14,654 nucleotides of DNA from Eubacteriales bacterium (GTDB taxonomy: Bacteria > Bacillota_A > Clostridia > Christensenellales > Aristaeellaceae). How positions within the stretch are numbered: position 1 is the first letter of the stretch; each line of letters starts with the position of its first letter. This document shows, in pieces, positions 12,349-14,654 of the stretch. Location of the stretch: contig JARKQO010000504.1 in NCBI GenBank assembly GCA_029974855.1, forward strand, positions 1 through 14,654, in the 5' to 3' direction. The translations under genes and the position numbers were made by a program. Below the pieces are notes generated by a model, which worked only from the letters and a program-made list of their open reading frames with translations, made no database searches and was not told where the DNA came from.

Positions 12349-12528
12349 ATGTACATACAGACCATGACCGACAAAACCGACGAGTATGAATTTCTGCGCC
12401 TGCGGGCTACCCAGCTGTTGGATGAAGGCTTGATGGAAGAGGCCCTGGGGCTGCTGTCCATCATTGATGAGGAGCAGGTTCGCCTGCTGAAGCCGCTTCT
12501 TCAGGAAACGTTCCGCGCCGTCCCCTGA
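12349..12528 (+). CDS. small hypothetical helical protein, 59 residues
   Basis: I do not recognise this gene. The ATG at 12349 has AAAGGGG about nine bases upstream; the frame is open well before this point, but that part crosses the T-box and promoter DNA and is not coding. The product is acidic and predicted almost wholly helical. The stretch ATQLLDEGLMEEALGLLSII resembles half of a tetratricopeptide repeat (small residue, then G, then EEAL), followed by another helix ending in LLQETF. There is no signal peptide, membrane segment, cysteine or metal site. It is bracketed by Spo0A-like boxes on both sides and by a hairpin plus T run downstream, so it forms a compact, possibly single-gene unit divergent from proS. 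Function unknown. Confidence 0.6.
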   Translation: MYIQTMTDKTDEYEFLRLRATQLLDEGLMEEALGLLSIIDEEQVRLLKPLLQETFRAVP

Positions 12529-12568
12529 CGGCATAGCATAGGAGTCTGATTTCTCGACATCCCTCTTG

Positions 12569-12595
12569 TTAGCACTCGTTTTAAACGAGTGCTAA
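12569..12595. promoter_or_regulatory. CIRCE operator (HrcA binding site) of htpG
   Basis: TTAGCACTC, nine bases (GTTTTAAAC), then GAGTGCTAA: an exact match to the established CIRCE consensus bound by the heat-shock repressor HrcA. It lies seven bases upstream of the htpG -35. The spacer is itself nearly palindromic. Confidence 0.96.
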
Positions 12596-12601
12596 TTTTT
12601 T
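12569..12601 (+). terminator. possible intrinsic terminator of the small ORF, overlapping CIRCE
   Basis: The CIRCE palindrome can form a long hairpin in RNA read from the small ORF and is followed by six T's (12596-12601), so it has the form of an intrinsic terminator. It is AT-rich near the loop, so strength is uncertain. Confidence 0.5.
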
Positions 12602-12602
12602 C

Positions 12603-12631
12603 TTGCTTCCGGGCCTGGGCTTTGGTATAAT
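12603..12631 (+). promoter_or_regulatory. sigma-A promoter of htpG with extended -10
   Basis: TTGCTT (12603-12608), a 17-base spacer and a perfect TATAAT (12626-12631) preceded by TGG, an extended -10. Transcription should start near 12638, leaving a leader of about 54 bases that contains the palindrome AAAAGGCCTTTT (12647-12658). Confidence 0.85.
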
Positions 12632-12691
12632 AAGGTCAGGCTTTTCAAAAGGCCTTTTCAGCATCAGACAACTAGGAGGCGTCCAAGCACC

Positions 12692-14545
12692 ATGCAAAAA
12701 GGCAGCATTTCCATTCACGCGCAAAACATCATGCCCATCATCAAGCGCTGGCTCTATTCCGATAAGGACATTTTCATCCGGGAGATGGTTTCCAACGGCT
12801 GCGACGCCATTACGAAGCAAAAAATGGCGCGCCCGGGCGAGGAGGAGGACTACCGGGTCACCGTGACCCTGAACCAACAGGCCGGGGAGCTCCGCTTCAG
12901 CGACAACGGCATCGGCATGACCGCCGAGGAAGTGAAGAAGTACATCAACCAGGTGGCCTTCTCCGGGGCGGAGGAGTTTTTGAAGAACTATCAGGGGGAG
13001 GACAAGGGGGGCATCATCGGCCATTTCGGCCTGGGCTTCTATTCCGCCTTCATGGTGGCGGACAAGGTGACCATTGAAACCCTCAGCGAAAGCGAGGGGG
13101 CCGCCCCTGTGCGCTGGGTCAGCGAGGACGGCATGAAGTTCGTGATGAGTGACGGGGCCCGCACCCAGCGGGGCACGGACATCATTTTGCACATCAACCC
13201 GGAGGACAAGGAGTTCCTGGAGGAGTACAAGGTGCGGGAGGTGCTGCGGCGCTACTGCGGCTTCATGGCCACCCCGGTGTACTTCCAGGTGGAAAAGGCC
13301 GAGGCGGAGCCCTCCGGCGAGGCCGGCGAAGCCCAGGCCACCGGGGCGGCGGAGCCCAAGGCCCCGGAGCACATCAACGACCTGGCGGCCCTGTGGCTGA
13401 AAAACCCCAAGGACTGCACCCCCGAGGAGTATAACTCCTTCTACAAGCGGGTGTTCCACGCCTTTGAGGACCCGCTGTTCTATGTGCACCTGAACGTGGA
13501 CTACCCCTTCAACCTGAAGGGCATCCTGTACTTCCCCAAGCTCACCAACGACTTTGGCACCCGGGAGGGGGAGATCAAGCTCTTCAGCGGGCAGGTCTTT
13601 GTGGCGGACAACATCAAGGAGGTCATTCCGGAGTTTCTGATGCTGCTGAAGGGCGTCATCGACTGCCCAGATCTGCCCCTGAACGTCAGCCGCAGCTTTT
13701 TGCAAAACGACGGGTATGTGAAAAAGCTGTCCGCCTACATCACCCGCAAGGTGGCGGACCGGCTGGTGAGCCTGTTTACCACCCAGCGGGAGGCCTACCA
13801 AGGCTACTGGGACGACATCCACCCCTTTGTGAAGTACGGCTGCATGCGGGACCCCAAGTTCTACGACCAGGTGAAGGACACGCTGCTGTTCAAAACCACC
13901 AAGGGGGATTCCCTGACTTTGGCGGAGTATGCCGCCAAGAACGGCGGAGCCCTGGAGAAAAAGGTGATCTACACCAACGACCCCGCCCGGCAGGCCGCCT
14001 CCGTGGCCCTGTACGAGGCCAAGGGCATTGACGTGGTGGTGCTGGACGCCTTGATCGACTTGAACTTTGTGAGCTTTCTGGAATACTCCGGCAGCGGGGA
14101 CAGCGTGACCTTCGCCCGGGTGGACGCGGACGCCAGCAGCTTCACCCAGGAGGGGGATTCCAAGGCCCTGGAGGCGGAGGAAAAGAAGCTCAGCGAGCTC
14201 TTCAAGGCCGCCCTGGACAAGCAGGATTTGGTCCTGAAGCTCCAAAAGCTCACCGACGCCTCTTTGCCCGCTTTGCTGGTCCAGGAGGAGCAGAGCCGCC
14301 GCTTCACCGAGATGAGCAAGCTCTACGGCCAGGATTTCAAAATGCCGGAGCAGTATACCTTGGTGCTTAATGAGGCCAGCCCGGTGGTACAGGGCATCCT
14401 CTCCGCCCCGGAGGGGGAGAAGCGGGATTTGATGATCCAGCAGCTCTACGACCTGGCCCGGATGAGCACCCGGCCCCTGGAAAAGGACGAGGTTACGGCC
14501 TTTTTGGGCCGCAGCCACAAGCTGCTGGAGCTGCTGGGGCAATAA
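12692..14545 (+). CDS. htpG: molecular chaperone HtpG (Hsp90)
   Basis: A 617-residue bacterial Hsp90, an ATP-driven cytoplasmic chaperone dimer. The N-terminal GHKL ATPase domain shows YSDKDIFIREMVSNGCDA (Glu31, Asn35), DNGIGM (71-76) and the lid hinge GHFGLGFYSAF (110-120). The middle domain contains PLNVSRSFLQND, whose Arg matches the ATP-contacting Arg of the family. A coiled acidic C-terminal region precedes the dimerisation domain, and length is normal (about 610-630). A Glu/Ala/Gly/Pro-rich loop at about 204-226 replaces a more ordered linker. AGGAGG ends 12 bases before the ATG, slightly long spacing. It has its own promoter with a CIRCE operator, so HrcA repression with release on heat stress is expected. 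A hairpin string begins directly after the TAA. Confidence 0.97.
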   Translation: MQKGSISIHAQNIMPIIKRWLYSDKDIFIREMVSNGCDAITKQKMARPGEEEDYRVTVTLNQQAGELRFSDNGIGMTAEEVKKYINQVAFSGAEEFLKNYQGEDKGGIIGHFGLGFYSAFMVADKVTIETLSESEGAAPVRWVSEDGMKFVMSDGARTQRGTDIILHINPEDKEFLEEYKVREVLRRYCGFMATPVYFQVEKAEAEPSGEAGEAQATGAAEPKAPEHINDLAALWLKNPKDCTPEEYNSFYKRVFHAFEDPLFYVHLNVDYPFNLKGILYFPKLTNDFGTREGEIKLFSGQVFVADNIKEVIPEFLMLLKGVIDCPDLPLNVSRSFLQNDGYVKKLSAYITRKVADRLVSLFTTQREAYQGYWDDIHPFVKYGCMRDPKFYDQVKDTLLFKTTKGDSLTLAEYAAKNGGALEKKVIYTNDPARQAASVALYEAKGIDVVVLDALIDLNFVSFLEYSGSGDSVTFARVDADASSFTQEGDSKALEAEEKKLSELFKAALDKQDLVLKLQKLTDASLPALLVQEEQSRRFTEMSKLYGQDFKMPEQYTLVLNEASPVVQGILSAPEGEKRDLMIQQLYDLARMSTRPLEKDEVTAFLGRSHKLLELLGQ

Positions 14546-14654
14546 CCAGGGGTTTCACCCCTGGACCCCACCAGGGACTTCGTCCCTGGACCCACCTTTT
14601 GACCGCGTAAAACGCGGTCAAATAGCGGGTTTCCAAAGGGATGTATCCCTTTGG
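14546..14654. repeat. second hairpin array, directly after htpG, running to the window edge
   Basis: Four consecutive inverted repeats: 14546-14564 (8-bp stem, loop TTC), 14571-14589 (8 bp, TTC), 14598-14622 (11 bp, AAA) and 14633-14654 (9-10 bp, loop TGTA or shorter). The first two copy the layout of 5062-5103: CCAG-starting stems, a six-base linker and a trailing ACCCA. No T run follows any of them. The array may continue past the window end. Confidence 0.85.

Noticed and set aside
12581..14542. Minus-strand open frame of 653 codons opposite htpG
   Set aside because: It is a GC-rich shadow of htpG, with runs of Val, Leu, Gly and His and no recognisable domain, while htpG is certain.

Overview
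The window looks like chromosomal DNA from a GC-rich, endospore-lineage member of the Clostridia (Firmicutes/Bacillota). This rests on a rae1(yacP)-sigH gene pair, a T-box riboswitch in front of proS, perfect Spo0A boxes, a CIRCE heat-shock operator and strong AGGAGG-type ribosome binding sites. The genus cannot be named from this sequence. No phage, IS element, CRISPR array, rRNA or tRNA gene was seen. The content is core genome; the interest lies in the regulatory DNA and in odd details of individual genes.

Plus strand, 1-5049: the 3' end of rae1, then sigH with a long acidic N-terminal extension carrying a run of ten C's, then a three-gene cell-wall module. That module is a membrane-anchored FHA protein, an FtsW/RodA/SpoVE-type glycosyltransferase and a class B penicillin-binding protein. 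Its order resembles the FHA-rodA-pbpA part of the actinobacterial pknB locus. Positions 5062-5199 hold a string of five perfect hairpins, four or five of them with three-base loops, between this run and the convergent minus-strand genes.

Minus strand, 12040 down to 5224: a proS promoter and T-box riboswitch, then seven close-packed genes: proS, a HAD hydrolase, birA, a P1-family (DmpA/NylC-like) peptidase, acpS, the bifunctional NAD(P)H-hydrate repair enzyme nnr, and a DUF2087 gene. Gaps are short or negative (8-bp and ATGA overlaps), so this is probably one transcription unit. It joins tRNA charging, biotin and phosphopantetheine attachment (both serving fatty acid synthesis) and metabolite repair. 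Transcripts from the only recognised upstream promoter would pass through the proline T-box.

Plus strand, 12200-14654: a regulatory segment with two perfect, inverted Spo0A boxes in an 11-bp inverted repeat, followed by an unrecognised 59-residue ORF flanked by a second inverted pair of near-Spo0A boxes. A perfect CIRCE operator followed by six T's comes next, then an extended -10 promoter and htpG (Hsp90). Directly after the htpG stop codon a second hairpin string begins; its first two hairpins match those after the PBP gene with base-pair-preserving differences, which points to a dispersed structured repeat family.
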